The translations under genes and the position numbers were made by a program. A stretch of 64,000 nt of DNA, taken from positions 153,077-217,076 of the forward strand of contig DATGQE010000066.1 in the NCBI GenBank assembly GCA_035304345.1, in the 5' to 3' direction. Source of the DNA: IDS-8 sp035304345. Its GTDB lineage: Bacteria; Pseudomonadota; Gammaproteobacteria; Steroidobacterales; Woeseiaceae. Positions 26,184-34,132 of the stretch are shown here, piece by piece (position 1 is the first letter of the stretch; each line of letters opens with the position of its first letter). A model generated the notes under the pieces. The model had not been told where the DNA came from and made no database searches. It saw only the letters and a program-made list of their open reading frames with translations.

Positions 26184-28586
26184 ATGGCCATACTAGGCGG
26201 TTTCCGCGCCGATCAACTGATCAGCCAGCTCATCAGCGAAACCGATACGACCTCGCCTAACGCGCAGAAGCTCACGGAGCGGCTGAAGAAACTCGGGCCC
26301 AAGGTGATCCCGAAGGCGATCGAGGCCCTGGCGATCAGCGATCGGACGCACCAGATGCTGTTCGTCGACATCCTGGCGAGCCAGGTCAGCGACAAGACGC
26401 TCAAGTTCTACAAGGAGGGGCTGGCCGACGGCGGCGATCGCGTCGTCTCCGGCACCGCGTGGGCGCTCTCGTCCAGCAACAACTACAACGCCAACGCGCT
26501 GCTCGATTTCCTGGATGAGCCGGACGTCTCGAAGCCGGCGGTGATCGAGATCCTCAAGGTCCACAAGCACAACCTGAGCGTGCACGACCTCCTGCGCCGG
26601 GCCTACGAGCTCGACACGAAGGAAAAAGCCGCCCTCTTCAAGATCATCGAGGAGATCGTCACCGAGGACATGGTGCCCGACCTGATCGCCCGGATGGGCG
26701 GCAAAGATCCCGCGGTCAAGATCCACCTCATCAACCTGCTGGCCCGGTTCGACAATCGCGAGATCGACGCGGCGCTCGAGATGCAGCTCGGCGACCCGAA
26801 CAAGCTCGTGCGGAGCGCGGCGCTCGGCGCCCTGGCGCAGCGCGGCGGCGGGGCCAACGTGGCGAAGGTCGCGAAATGCCTGCTCGATCCCGACCTCGAC
26901 GTGCAGAACAAGGCCGTCGACGTCCTGATCCGGATGAACCACCCGGAGACGATCCGGCACCTCGTGCCGGCGCTGAAGGACGAGTCCGAGTACACGCGCC
27001 GCGCCGCCGTCGAGGTGCTGAACGAGATCGGCACCGTGGATTCCGTCAAGTACCTGCTGGAAGCGATCAAGGACGACGACTGGTGGGTGCGCGCGCGCGC
27101 CGGCGACGCGCTGGCGGAGATCGGGGGACCGAAGGTCGTGGACTCGGTGCTCCAGCTCATCCGCGACGAGGACGAGGACATCCGCCGCACGGCGATCGAG
27201 ATCCTGAACGCGACCCGCGACGAGCGCGCGGTCGACGAGCTGATCAAGGCCACCGACGACACGGACTGGTGGGTACGCGAACGCGCGGTGGACGCGCTGT
27301 CGCAGATCGGCAGCCCCAAGGCCGTGCCGAAGCTCGTCAGCATGCTGGGCCAGAACCCGAAGACCGACAGCGTGGTCGTCCGCGCGCTCGGCAAGCTCGG
27401 CGACCACAAGATCGTCGACAAGATCCTGCCGCTGCTCAAGCGGCCCGAGCGCGAGATCCAGGTCGAGGCGATCAAGGCCCTCGCCCACCTCGTCGACCAG
27501 AAGCGTGCGGAGTCGGTCCGGCAGCTTCTCAACAAGATCAAGCTGTCGAGCACCGGCGATTCGACCATCATCAACATCGCCGACAAGGCGATCAAGGAGC
27601 TCGACGCGAAGTTCTCCGCCACGGTGCTCGAGGAGAATGCCCGCGCCGAGAAGATCCGCGCCGAGAAGAGCGGCGAGCACACGCGCACCCTGCTGATCGA
27701 GAACGAGGACATCGACCAGCTCATCGCCGCGAAGCAGGACGAGGTCCTCGACATTTCCAAGCTGCAGCCCGGCGACCTCATCGACGGGCGTTACCGCTTC
27801 ATCGAGAAGATCGGCAAGGGCGCGTTCGGCACGGTGCTCCTGATGGAGGACGAGGTCGTCGACGAGCGGCTGATCCTCAAGTTCCTGAATCCCAACGTCT
27901 CCTCCGACGAGGAGATGATGAAGCGCTTCGTCCACGAGCTGCGGTACTCGCGCAAGATCACGCACCGCAACGTCATCCGCATCTACGACTTCCTGCGGCT
28001 GCAGGGCTGCTACGCGATCTCGATGGAATACTTCCCTTCGCACACCTTGTCGGCCGAGATCCCGGACGGCAAGCCGATGGCGTTCGACAAGGCGCTCAAG
28101 TACTCCTGCGACATCGCGACCGGCATGGCCGTGGCGCACCAGGCCGGCGTCATCCACCGCGACCTGAAGCCCGCCAACATCCTCGTGAACGACGAGGGCC
28201 TGCTGAAGATCGTGGACTTCGGGGTGGCCGCGGCCGCCAGCAGCGGCGACACGCAGCTCACGAAGACCGGGTACGTGATCGGCTCGCCGAAGTACATGGC
28301 GCCGGAGCAGATTCTCGGCAAGAAGGTGGACGAGGCGGCCGACATCTACAGCGTCGGCGTCATCATGTACGAGATGGTCACGGGACAGCCGCCCTACACG
28401 CGCGGCGACCACATGTCGGTGATGTACCAGCACGTGCAGGGCAAGGCCAAGCCGGTCAAGGAGCTGAACCCGAACGTGCCGGACGACTACGCCGCGGTGA
28501 TCGCCAAGGCGATGTCGGTGGACAAGACGAAACGCTACCGCTCGATGGACGAGCTCCTCGATGCTTTGGAATCGGTGAAGCTGTAA
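26184..28586 (+). CDS. HEAT-repeat serine/threonine protein kinase
   Basis: Large two-part protein of 800 residues from the ATG at 26184, which has a GGGGG-containing ribosome site; an in-frame ATG 18 codons upstream is less likely. Residues about 30-480 form successive PBS-lyase/HEAT-like helical repeats, with near-identical units containing DDDWWVRARAGDALAEIG and DTDWWVRERAVDALSQIG. Residues about 530-800 are a Hanks-type kinase: glycine loop IGKGAFGTV, Lys of LILKFL, a helix-C Glu, HRDLKPAN near 657, DFG near 676 and SPKYMAPEQ near 703, so it should be active. No transmembrane helix is seen; it is cytosolic. The stop TAA abuts the ATG of pilT, implying translational coupling and a role in pilus control (inference). 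Confidence 0.88.
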   Translation: MAILGGFRADQLISQLISETDTTSPNAQKLTERLKKLGPKVIPKAIEALAISDRTHQMLFVDILASQVSDKTLKFYKEGLADGGDRVVSGTAWALSSSNNYNANALLDFLDEPDVSKPAVIEILKVHKHNLSVHDLLRRAYELDTKEKAALFKIIEEIVTEDMVPDLIARMGGKDPAVKIHLINLLARFDNREIDAALEMQLGDPNKLVRSAALGALAQRGGGANVAKVAKCLLDPDLDVQNKAVDVLIRMNHPETIRHLVPALKDESEYTRRAAVEVLNEIGTVDSVKYLLEAIKDDDWWVRARAGDALAEIGGPKVVDSVLQLIRDEDEDIRRTAIEILNATRDERAVDELIKATDDTDWWVRERAVDALSQIGSPKAVPKLVSMLGQNPKTDSVVVRALGKLGDHKIVDKILPLLKRPEREIQVEAIKALAHLVDQKRAESVRQLLNKIKLSSTGDSTIINIADKAIKELDAKFSATVLEENARAEKIRAEKSGEHTRTLLIENEDIDQLIAAKQDEVLDISKLQPGDLIDGRYRFIEKIGKGAFGTVLLMEDEVVDERLILKFLNPNVSSDEEMMKRFVHELRYSRKITHRNVIRIYDFLRLQGCYAISMEYFPSHTLSAEIPDGKPMAFDKALKYSCDIATGMAVAHQAGVIHRDLKPANILVNDEGLLKIVDFGVAAAASSGDTQLTKTGYVIGSPKYMAPEQILGKKVDEAADIYSVGVIMYEMVTGQPPYTRGDHMSVMYQHVQGKAKPVKELNPNVPDDYAAVIAKAMSVDKTKRYRSMDELLDALESVKL

Positions 28587-29678
28587 ATGCCGCGGATCGA
28601 CTCGTTCCTGAAGCTCGGCCTCGCCCAGGGCTGCTCGGACGTCCACCTCGCGGTCGGCGTCCCGCCGATGCTGCGCATGAACGGCGATCTCATGCCGATC
28701 AAGTTCCGCGACCTGTCGGATACCGAGCTCGAGGGCTACGTCAACGAGATCCTCACCGACTCGCAGAAAGCGAGGTTCGACTCGGGACGCGACCTCGATT
28801 TCTCCTACGTGACCGAGGACGGCGGGCGCTTCCGCGTCAATCTGTTCCGCAAGGACACCGGCGTCGGAGCCGTCTTCCGCCACATCCCCAACGAGGTACC
28901 GACGCTCGAGAAGCTCAAGGTTCCTCCCGTCATCCGCGATTTCTGCGACTACCACCAGGGCATGGTGCTGGTGACGGGATCGACCGGCACGGGCAAGTCC
29001 ACCACGCTCGCTGCGATGATCGATCACCTGAACAAGACGCGCAGCCTGAACATCATCAGCCTCGAGGACCCGATCGAGTTCGTGCACCCGAGCAAGAAGT
29101 GCCAGGTCATCCAGCGCGAGCTCGGGACGCACCTGAAGAGCTTCGCGGACGGGGTGCGCTCGGCGATGCGCGAGGACCCCGACGTGATCCTCGTCGGCGA
29201 GCTGCGCGACGCCGACACGATCTCCATGGCGATGACCGCGGCGGAAACCGGGCACCTGGTGCTCGGGACCCTGCACACGACCAGCGCCGTGAAGACGATC
29301 GACCGCATCATCGACGCGCTGCCCGGCGAGCTCAGGGAGCAGACCAAGAGCTTCCTCGCGCACAGCCTGAAAGCGGTGGTGACCCAGGTGCTCGTCAAGA
29401 CGCCGGACGGGCGCGGCCGGCGGGCAGTGCTGGAAATCCTGGTGAACAACCGCGCCATCGCGAAGCTCATCATGAGCGACCAGACCCACCAGATCCCGGC
29501 ACAGCTCCAGACCGGCCGGGATTCGGGCATGCAGCTCATGGACCAGGCGCTGCTCGCCGCCATCGAAGCCGGCGAGGTCGATCCCGACGACGCTTTCCGC
29601 TACGCCAGCGACCGCCGCAAGTTCAAGCGGTACGTGACCGACACCGGCATTCTCCCGTCGCTGGACGTCGAGGAATGA
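28587..29678 (+). CDS. pilT: Type IV pilus retraction ATPase PilT-like
   Basis: Hexameric ATPase that powers disassembly of the type IV pilus at the inner membrane. The 363-residue product has the PilT N-domain (SDVHLAVGVPP), Walker A TGSTGTGKSTTLA near residue 134, the Asp box ISLEDPIEFVH, Walker B PDVILVGELRD near 205, and the His box TGHLVLGTLHT. The region equivalent to the C-terminal AIRNLIRE motif reads AIAKLIMS. It starts immediately after the kinase stop. Compared with PilT proper the C-terminal tail is longer, so it could be the PilU-like member of the pair. Confidence 0.9.
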   Translation: MPRIDSFLKLGLAQGCSDVHLAVGVPPMLRMNGDLMPIKFRDLSDTELEGYVNEILTDSQKARFDSGRDLDFSYVTEDGGRFRVNLFRKDTGVGAVFRHIPNEVPTLEKLKVPPVIRDFCDYHQGMVLVTGSTGTGKSTTLAAMIDHLNKTRSLNIISLEDPIEFVHPSKKCQVIQRELGTHLKSFADGVRSAMREDPDVILVGELRDADTISMAMTAAETGHLVLGTLHTTSAVKTIDRIIDALPGELREQTKSFLAHSLKAVVTQVLVKTPDGRGRRAVLEILVNNRAIAKLIMSDQTHQIPAQLQTGRDSGMQLMDQALLAAIEAGEVDPDDAFRYASDRRKFKRYVTDTGILPSLDVEE

Positions 29679-29691
29679 GCCGGGGCGCGCC

Positions 29692-30753
29692 GTGAACCGG
29701 ATCGACGAGTACCTCAAGGAAGCGCTCACGAAGAGCGCCTCCGACCTGCACTTCATCTCCGGCGACCCGCCCCGCATACGCGTTCACGGGCAGCTCATGC
29801 TGATGAACGACGAGGTGCTCACGATCGACGGCGTGCGGGCGGCGCTCTACGAGATCATGCCGGGAACCGTCCAGCGCGACTTCGAGACCAACGATGCCGT
29901 GGATTTCGCCTACGAGATGCCCGGCGTGTCGCGCTTCCGGGTGAACGTCATGCGGCACCTGAACGGCATCGGCGCCGTCTTCCGCGCCATTCCGTCCAAG
30001 GCGCTCACCCTCGAGGAGCTGAAGATGCCGGAGGTCGTGCACAACCTTTGCAAGCAGACCTCCGGCATGATCCTGGTCACGGGCAAGACCGGCTCCGGCA
30101 AGTCGACCACGCTGGCGGCGATGATCGATGCGATCAACAAGCGCATTCGCGGTCACATCCTGACGATCGAGGATCCGATCGAGTTCGTGCACCAGCGGCA
30201 GAACTGCCTCGTGAGCCAGCGCGAAGTCGGCCGGCACAGCCCCACGTTCGCGGACGCGCTGCACTCCGCCCTGCGTGAGGATCCGGACGTCATCCTCGTC
30301 GGCGAGCTGCGCGACCTCGAAACCATGAGCATCGCCGTCACCGCGGCGGAAATGGGCATCCTGGTCATGGGCACGCTGCACACGAACGGGGCTGCCCAGA
30401 CCGTGGACCGCATCATCAACTCGTTCCCCGCGGACAAGCAGAGCCACATCCGCACGATGCTGTCGACCTCGCTGCGCGGCGTCATCTCGCAGCAGCTCCT
30501 GCCGACCAAGCACAAGCCGGGGCGCATCGCCGCGCTCGAGATCCTCGTCAACACCTCCGCCGTTTCGAACCTCATCCGGCAGGGGCGACTGGACCAGCTC
30601 GAGACCGCGATGCAGTCCGGGGGTGCCGTCGGCATGCAGACCATGGATTCGGCGCTCATGGACCTGTTCGAGCGGCGCTTCATCTCCGGCAGGGAGGCGT
30701 ACCAGCAGGCCAACAACAAGGCCAAGTTCCAGCAGTTCAAGGACCAGAACTGA
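29692..30753 (+). CDS. pilU: Second PilT/PilU-type retraction ATPase
   Basis: Paralogous retraction ATPase of 353 residues starting at GTG 29692, 13 bases after the first pilT. It has ASDLHFISGDPPRIRVHG, Walker A VTGKTGSGKSTTLAAM near residue 134, ILTIEDPIEFVH, PDVILVGELRDLETM and a C-terminal AVSNLIRQ matching the AIRNLIRE-type motif. Two retraction ATPases side by side are typical of pseudomonads, where PilU assists PilT. Which of the two here is PilT in the strict sense is not certain from sequence alone. No other pilus gene is in the window. Confidence 0.88.
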   Translation: MNRIDEYLKEALTKSASDLHFISGDPPRIRVHGQLMLMNDEVLTIDGVRAALYEIMPGTVQRDFETNDAVDFAYEMPGVSRFRVNVMRHLNGIGAVFRAIPSKALTLEELKMPEVVHNLCKQTSGMILVTGKTGSGKSTTLAAMIDAINKRIRGHILTIEDPIEFVHQRQNCLVSQREVGRHSPTFADALHSALREDPDVILVGELRDLETMSIAVTAAEMGILVMGTLHTNGAAQTVDRIINSFPADKQSHIRTMLSTSLRGVISQQLLPTKHKPGRIAALEILVNTSAVSNLIRQGRLDQLETAMQSGGAVGMQTMDSALMDLFERRFISGREAYQQANNKAKFQQFKDQN

Positions 30754-30841
30754 CCCGGGCGCCTCGGCCCCTGTAGCAGCACGCGCCGCGCGCGGCCGAA
30801 CGAGGCTCATTCGGGCCTGAGTGGCGCCGACCTCTGCCTCC

Positions 30842-31068
30842 GCATCGTTCATGCCCGCTGGCGATCGGGGCTCAAGCTCCGCCGCGACCGGGGGGTGTCC
30901 CTGGGGGAATGGCTCCCATGCGGACACGGCGGAGCAGCGCGGGCATCGGCGCAGAGGGTACGTCCCGCGCCGCGCTGGTCCGCCGTGTCCTCGGTCCGCT
31001 TTATTTCCCCCAGGGACACCCCCCGGCCACGGCTCCGCGGTGGGTTCTCGGCCGGGCATGAACGATGC
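30842..31068. repeat. 227-bp imperfect palindrome (two inverted copies of a ~110-bp unit)
   Basis: The ends are perfect inverted repeats: GCATCGTTCATGCCCG at 30842-30857 and its complement at 31053-31068. Further inside, a 22-bp block at 30888-30909 (CCGGGGGGTGTCCCTGGGGG plus AA) is repeated inverted at 31005-31026, and a third block starting CGGACACGGCGGAGCAGCGC at 30921 pairs, with one or two mismatches, with 30970-30990. The arms differ in the stretches between these blocks, so this looks like two old inverted copies of one element. No transposase is present; a MITE or REP-like element is possible. Confidence 0.8.
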
Positions 31069-31090
31069 TTGCTCCGCGATTCGGCCGGTG

Positions 31091-31109
31091 GCCGGGCATG
31101 AACGATGCT
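31091..31109. repeat. Extra copy of the palindrome end sequence
   Basis: GCCGGGCATGAACGATGCT at 31091-31109 is a direct repeat of 31051-31069, the right end of the palindrome, 40 bp away. It implies at least a third, truncated copy of the same unit in this spacer. Confidence 0.75.
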
Positions 31110-31250
31110 GAGGGGCATCTCGCGGCCTGCAGTGGCGCATTGGGCGCGACGGCGATGTCGAACGAACACTGCAGCGTATCCGCGATGCACGGCCCTCGGG
31201 CAGCGTGCGCCTCGCGTGCGCCCGCCGGACGCTCGCCGCGGCGGTCGTGG

Positions 31251-31256
31251 CATAAT
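31251..31256 (+). promoter_or_regulatory. Likely -10 box of metG
   Basis: CATAAT in GGCATAATTGCC lies 26 bases before the ATG at 31283, giving a leader of about 20 bases. It lies outside the repeat element. A similar GGCATAATTCC box precedes the kinase-pilT operon. Confidence 0.45.
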
Positions 31257-31282
31257 TGCCGCCTTTGAGCCGCGCGCCGCAC

Positions 31283-32941
31283 ATGCCCGAGAATCGCCGC
31301 AAAATCCTGGTCACCAGCGCCCTCCCCTACGCCAACGGGTCCATCCACCTGGGCCACATGGTGGAATACCTGCAGTCCGACATCTGGGCGCGCTTCCAGA
31401 AGCTCCGCGGCCACCTCTGCACCTATGTGTGCGCGAGCGACGCGCACGGCACGCCGATCATGATCCGGGCGCGGCAGGAGAACATCACCCCGGAAGAGCT
31501 GATCGCGCGGATGGCGAAGGAGCAGCTCGCCGACCTCGAAGCGTTCGGCGTCGCGTTCGACAACTTCCACACGACGCATTCGCCGGAGAACGAGGAGCTC
31601 GTCGGCCGCATCTACCACGCGCTCAAGGATGCGGGCCACATCTACACCCGCATGATCGAGCAGGCCTACGACGAGCGCGAGGGGATGTTCCTGCCGGACC
31701 GCTTCGTGCGCGGCACCTGCCCCCGCTGCGGCACGCCCGACCAGTACGGCGACGCCTGCGAGAGCTGCGGCGCCACCTACACGCCGCGCGACCTCGTGGA
31801 CCCCGTCTCCGTGCTGTCCGGCACGCCGCCCGTATGGCGGGAATCCGAGCACTACTTCTTCCGCCTGAGCGCCTTCGGCGACCGCCTGCGGGCCTGGATG
31901 GAGCGCGCGAACCTGCACCGCAACATCACGAGCAAGCTCGAAGAGTGGTTCACGGCCGGGCTCGAGGACTGGGACATCTCCCGCGACGCGCCCTACTTCG
32001 GATTCCTCATTCCCGGCACCACGGACAAGTACTTCTACGTGTGGCTCGACGCCCCGGTGGGTTACATGGCGAGCTTCCTGCACCTCACCCGGCGCCGGGA
32101 CGATCTCGATTTCGACGAATACTGGCGGCCCGGTCACGGCACCGAGCTCTATCACTTCATCGGCAAGGACATCGTGTATTTCCACACGCTGTTCTGGCCG
32201 GCGGTGCTGGAAGGTGCGGGCTTCAAGCAGCCCGACAGCGTGTTCGCACACGGTTTCCTCACCGTCAACGGCACGAAGATGTCCAAGTCGCGCGGCACGT
32301 TCATCAAGGCGCGGACGTATCTCGACCACCTCGACCCGAGCTTCCTGCGCTACTACTACGCCGCGAAACTCGGGCCCGGGATGGACGACATCGACCTCAA
32401 CCTCGAGGATTTCGTCGCCCGCGTGAACGCGGACCTGGTGGGCAAGCTCGTGAACATCGCGAGCCGCTGTGCCGGCTTCATCACGCGGCACTTCGAGGGC
32501 CGCCTCGCCGACCGCCTCGACGACGAGGCGCTGTTCGCGGAGTTCGCGGCGGCTGCCGGCGACATCGCCCAGGGCTATGAGCAACGGGAATACTCGCGGG
32601 CGATGCGCGCGATCATGGCCCTCGCCGACCGGGCGAACCGCTACATCGAGGAGAAGAAGCCGTGGGTGCTGGCGAAGGAGGACGGCCGGCTGCCCGAGGT
32701 CCAGGCGGTCTGCACCCAGGGGCTCAACCTCTTCCGCACCCTCATGGTCTGGCTGGATCCCGTGTTGCCCGGCGTCGCCCGCGACACGCGCACGCTGTTC
32801 GGCGAACCGGCCTGGGAGTGGGACTCGGCGACGACGCCCAGGCTCGGATCCCCGATCGCCCCGTACCAGCCGCTCCTCACGCGCCTGCGGCCCGAGCAGG
32901 TGGAACGAGTCGTCGAGCAGACGCGGCAGGAGGCGTCCTGA
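31283..32941 (+). CDS. metG: Methionyl-tRNA synthetase
   Basis: Class Ia synthetase charging tRNA-Met. From the ATG at 31283 (MPENRRKILVTSALPYANG) it has 552 residues. HIGH appears as HLGH near residue 22, the zinc-binding knuckles as CPRCG and CESCG near residues 144-160, and KMSKS near 333. It ends after the helical anticodon-binding domain; the C-terminal EMAPII-like dimerisation and tRNA-binding domain of E. coli MetG is absent, as in many non-enteric bacteria. An upstream in-frame ATG overlaps the promoter and is unlikely to be used. Confidence 0.96.
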   Translation: MPENRRKILVTSALPYANGSIHLGHMVEYLQSDIWARFQKLRGHLCTYVCASDAHGTPIMIRARQENITPEELIARMAKEQLADLEAFGVAFDNFHTTHSPENEELVGRIYHALKDAGHIYTRMIEQAYDEREGMFLPDRFVRGTCPRCGTPDQYGDACESCGATYTPRDLVDPVSVLSGTPPVWRESEHYFFRLSAFGDRLRAWMERANLHRNITSKLEEWFTAGLEDWDISRDAPYFGFLIPGTTDKYFYVWLDAPVGYMASFLHLTRRRDDLDFDEYWRPGHGTELYHFIGKDIVYFHTLFWPAVLEGAGFKQPDSVFAHGFLTVNGTKMSKSRGTFIKARTYLDHLDPSFLRYYYAAKLGPGMDDIDLNLEDFVARVNADLVGKLVNIASRCAGFITRHFEGRLADRLDDEALFAEFAAAAGDIAQGYEQREYSRAMRAIMALADRANRYIEEKKPWVLAKEDGRLPEVQAVCTQGLNLFRTLMVWLDPVLPGVARDTRTLFGEPAWEWDSATTPRLGSPIAPYQPLLTRLRPEQVERVVEQTRQEAS

Positions 32942-33039
32942 CCCGGCGACGGTCGCGGCCGTTGGCACTACAATAAGCCCCGTGAGCGGAGTCGGTTCCG
33001 CTTCGTGCCGCCTGCGCCGCAGGCCTTACGGATCCAGCG

Positions 33040-33621
33040 ATGTCCGATCTCTTCCTGATTCTCGTCGCGACCGTGCTGGTCAACAATTTCGTGCTCACCC
33101 GTTTCCTCGGGTTGTGCCCTTTCATGGGCGTCTCGCGCAATCTCGACGCGGCCGTCGGCATGGCCCTCGCGACCGGCTTCGTGCTGACCTTGTCCTCGGC
33201 GATGAGCTTCCTCGTGCATCGCTTCGTGCTCGAGCCTTTCGACATCGGCTATCTCCGGACCCTGTCTTTCATCCTCGTGATCGCGGCGAGCGTGCAGTTC
33301 ACGGAGACCATGGTGCGCCGGCTGAGCCCGCTGCTGCACCAGGTGTTGGGCATCTACATCCCGTTGATCGCCACCAACTGCGCGGTGCTGGGCGTCGCGC
33401 TCCTCAACGTGCAGGAGGCGCACACCTTCGTCGAATCGGTCGTGTTCGGGCTCGGCGCCTCGCTCGGCTTCGCGCTGGTGCTCGTGCTCTTCGCCTCCGT
33501 GCGCGAAAAGCTCGTCGTCGCGGACATTCCCGCGCCGTTCCGCGGCACCGCCATCGCGCTCCTGACCGCCGGCATCATGTCCCTGGCCTTCATGGGCTTC
33601 TCCGGGATGGCCCGCCCCTGA
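33040..33621 (+). CDS. rnfA: Rnf electron transport complex subunit A
   Basis: Membrane subunit of the Rnf complex, which couples NADH:ferredoxin electron transfer to ion movement, and in enterobacteria also reduces the SoxR sensor. The 193-residue protein has six hydrophobic helices with NNFVLTRFLGLCPFMGVS near residue 15 (iron-sulfur-binding Cys in this loop) and IYIPLIATNCAVLG with the second conserved Cys. It opens an ordered rnfABCDGE-nth operon like that of E. coli. Confidence 0.95.
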   Translation: MSDLFLILVATVLVNNFVLTRFLGLCPFMGVSRNLDAAVGMALATGFVLTLSSAMSFLVHRFVLEPFDIGYLRTLSFILVIAASVQFTETMVRRLSPLLHQVLGIYIPLIATNCAVLGVALLNVQEAHTFVESVVFGLGASLGFALVLVLFASVREKLVVADIPAPFRGTAIALLTAGIMSLAFMGFSGMARP

Positions 33622-33628
33622 GCCGCAG

Positions 33629-34132
33629 ATGCTGACCGGCGTTCTCACCGCTGCCCTCCTGATGAGCGGAATCGCGCTCGCGGCGGGCCTGCTGCTCGGC
33701 TACACGTCGCGCCGCCTTCCCGGCAGCACCGATTCGCTCGTCGAGCAGGTGAACGAGCTGCTGCCGCAGACGCAATGCGCGCAGTGCGGCTATCCCGGGT
33801 GCCGCCCGTACGCCGCCGCGATCGTGGACGAAGGCGCACCGATCAACCTGTGCCCGCCCGGCGGCAAGGAGACGGTCGAGCGGCTGGCGCGCCTGCTCGA
33901 CCGCGAGCCGGCGCCGCCGGAAGCGCCCGCGCCGGTCGCCCCCGGCACGGTCGCGATCATCGACGAATCCGCCTGCATCGGCTGCACCTGGTGCCGCGAG
34001 GCGTGCCCCGTCGATGCGATCACGGGGGCGCGGCATTACATGCACACGGTCATTGCGGGCGAATGCACGGGCTGCGCGCTGTGCGTGCCGCGCTGCCCGG
34101 TGGATTGCATCACCATGACCTCCCCGGCATGA
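33629..34132 (+). CDS. rnfB: Rnf electron transport complex subunit B (ferredoxin subunit)
   Basis: Iron-sulfur subunit that receives or donates electrons to ferredoxin. The 167-residue product has an N-terminal membrane helix (residues 5-25), a DUF3552-like 4Fe-4S domain with CAQCGYPGCRPY and a later Cys in NLCPPGG, and two ferredoxin motifs, CIGCTWCREACPVD and CTGCALCVPRCPVD. It is short compared with E. coli RsxB because of a brief C-terminus. Its stop overlaps the rnfC ATG. Confidence 0.94.
   Translation: MLTGVLTAALLMSGIALAAGLLLGYTSRRLPGSTDSLVEQVNELLPQTQCAQCGYPGCRPYAAAIVDEGAPINLCPPGGKETVERLARLLDREPAPPEAPAPVAPGTVAIIDESACIGCTWCREACPVDAITGARHYMHTVIAGECTGCALCVPRCPVDCITMTSPA

Larger units (their letters stand above)
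30754..31282. other. 529-bp non-coding spacer between pilU and metG, mostly repeat
   Basis: No supported gene lies here. Short open frames exist on both strands but they run through the repeat arms and have no recognisable domain or ribosome site. The spacer contains a 227-bp imperfect palindrome, a further copy of its end sequence, and the metG promoter at its right end. Confidence 0.7.

Noticed and set aside
26193..29777. Very long antisense open frame (about 1190 codons) opposite the kinase and pilT
   Set aside because: High GC suppresses stop codons; the antisense product is Arg/His/Val-rich noise with no domain, and the plus strand holds clear kinase and ATPase motifs.
30821..31111. Small open frame inside the pilU-metG spacer
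   Set aside because: It runs through both arms of the palindrome, and its sequence is dictated by the repeat; no ribosome site or domain.
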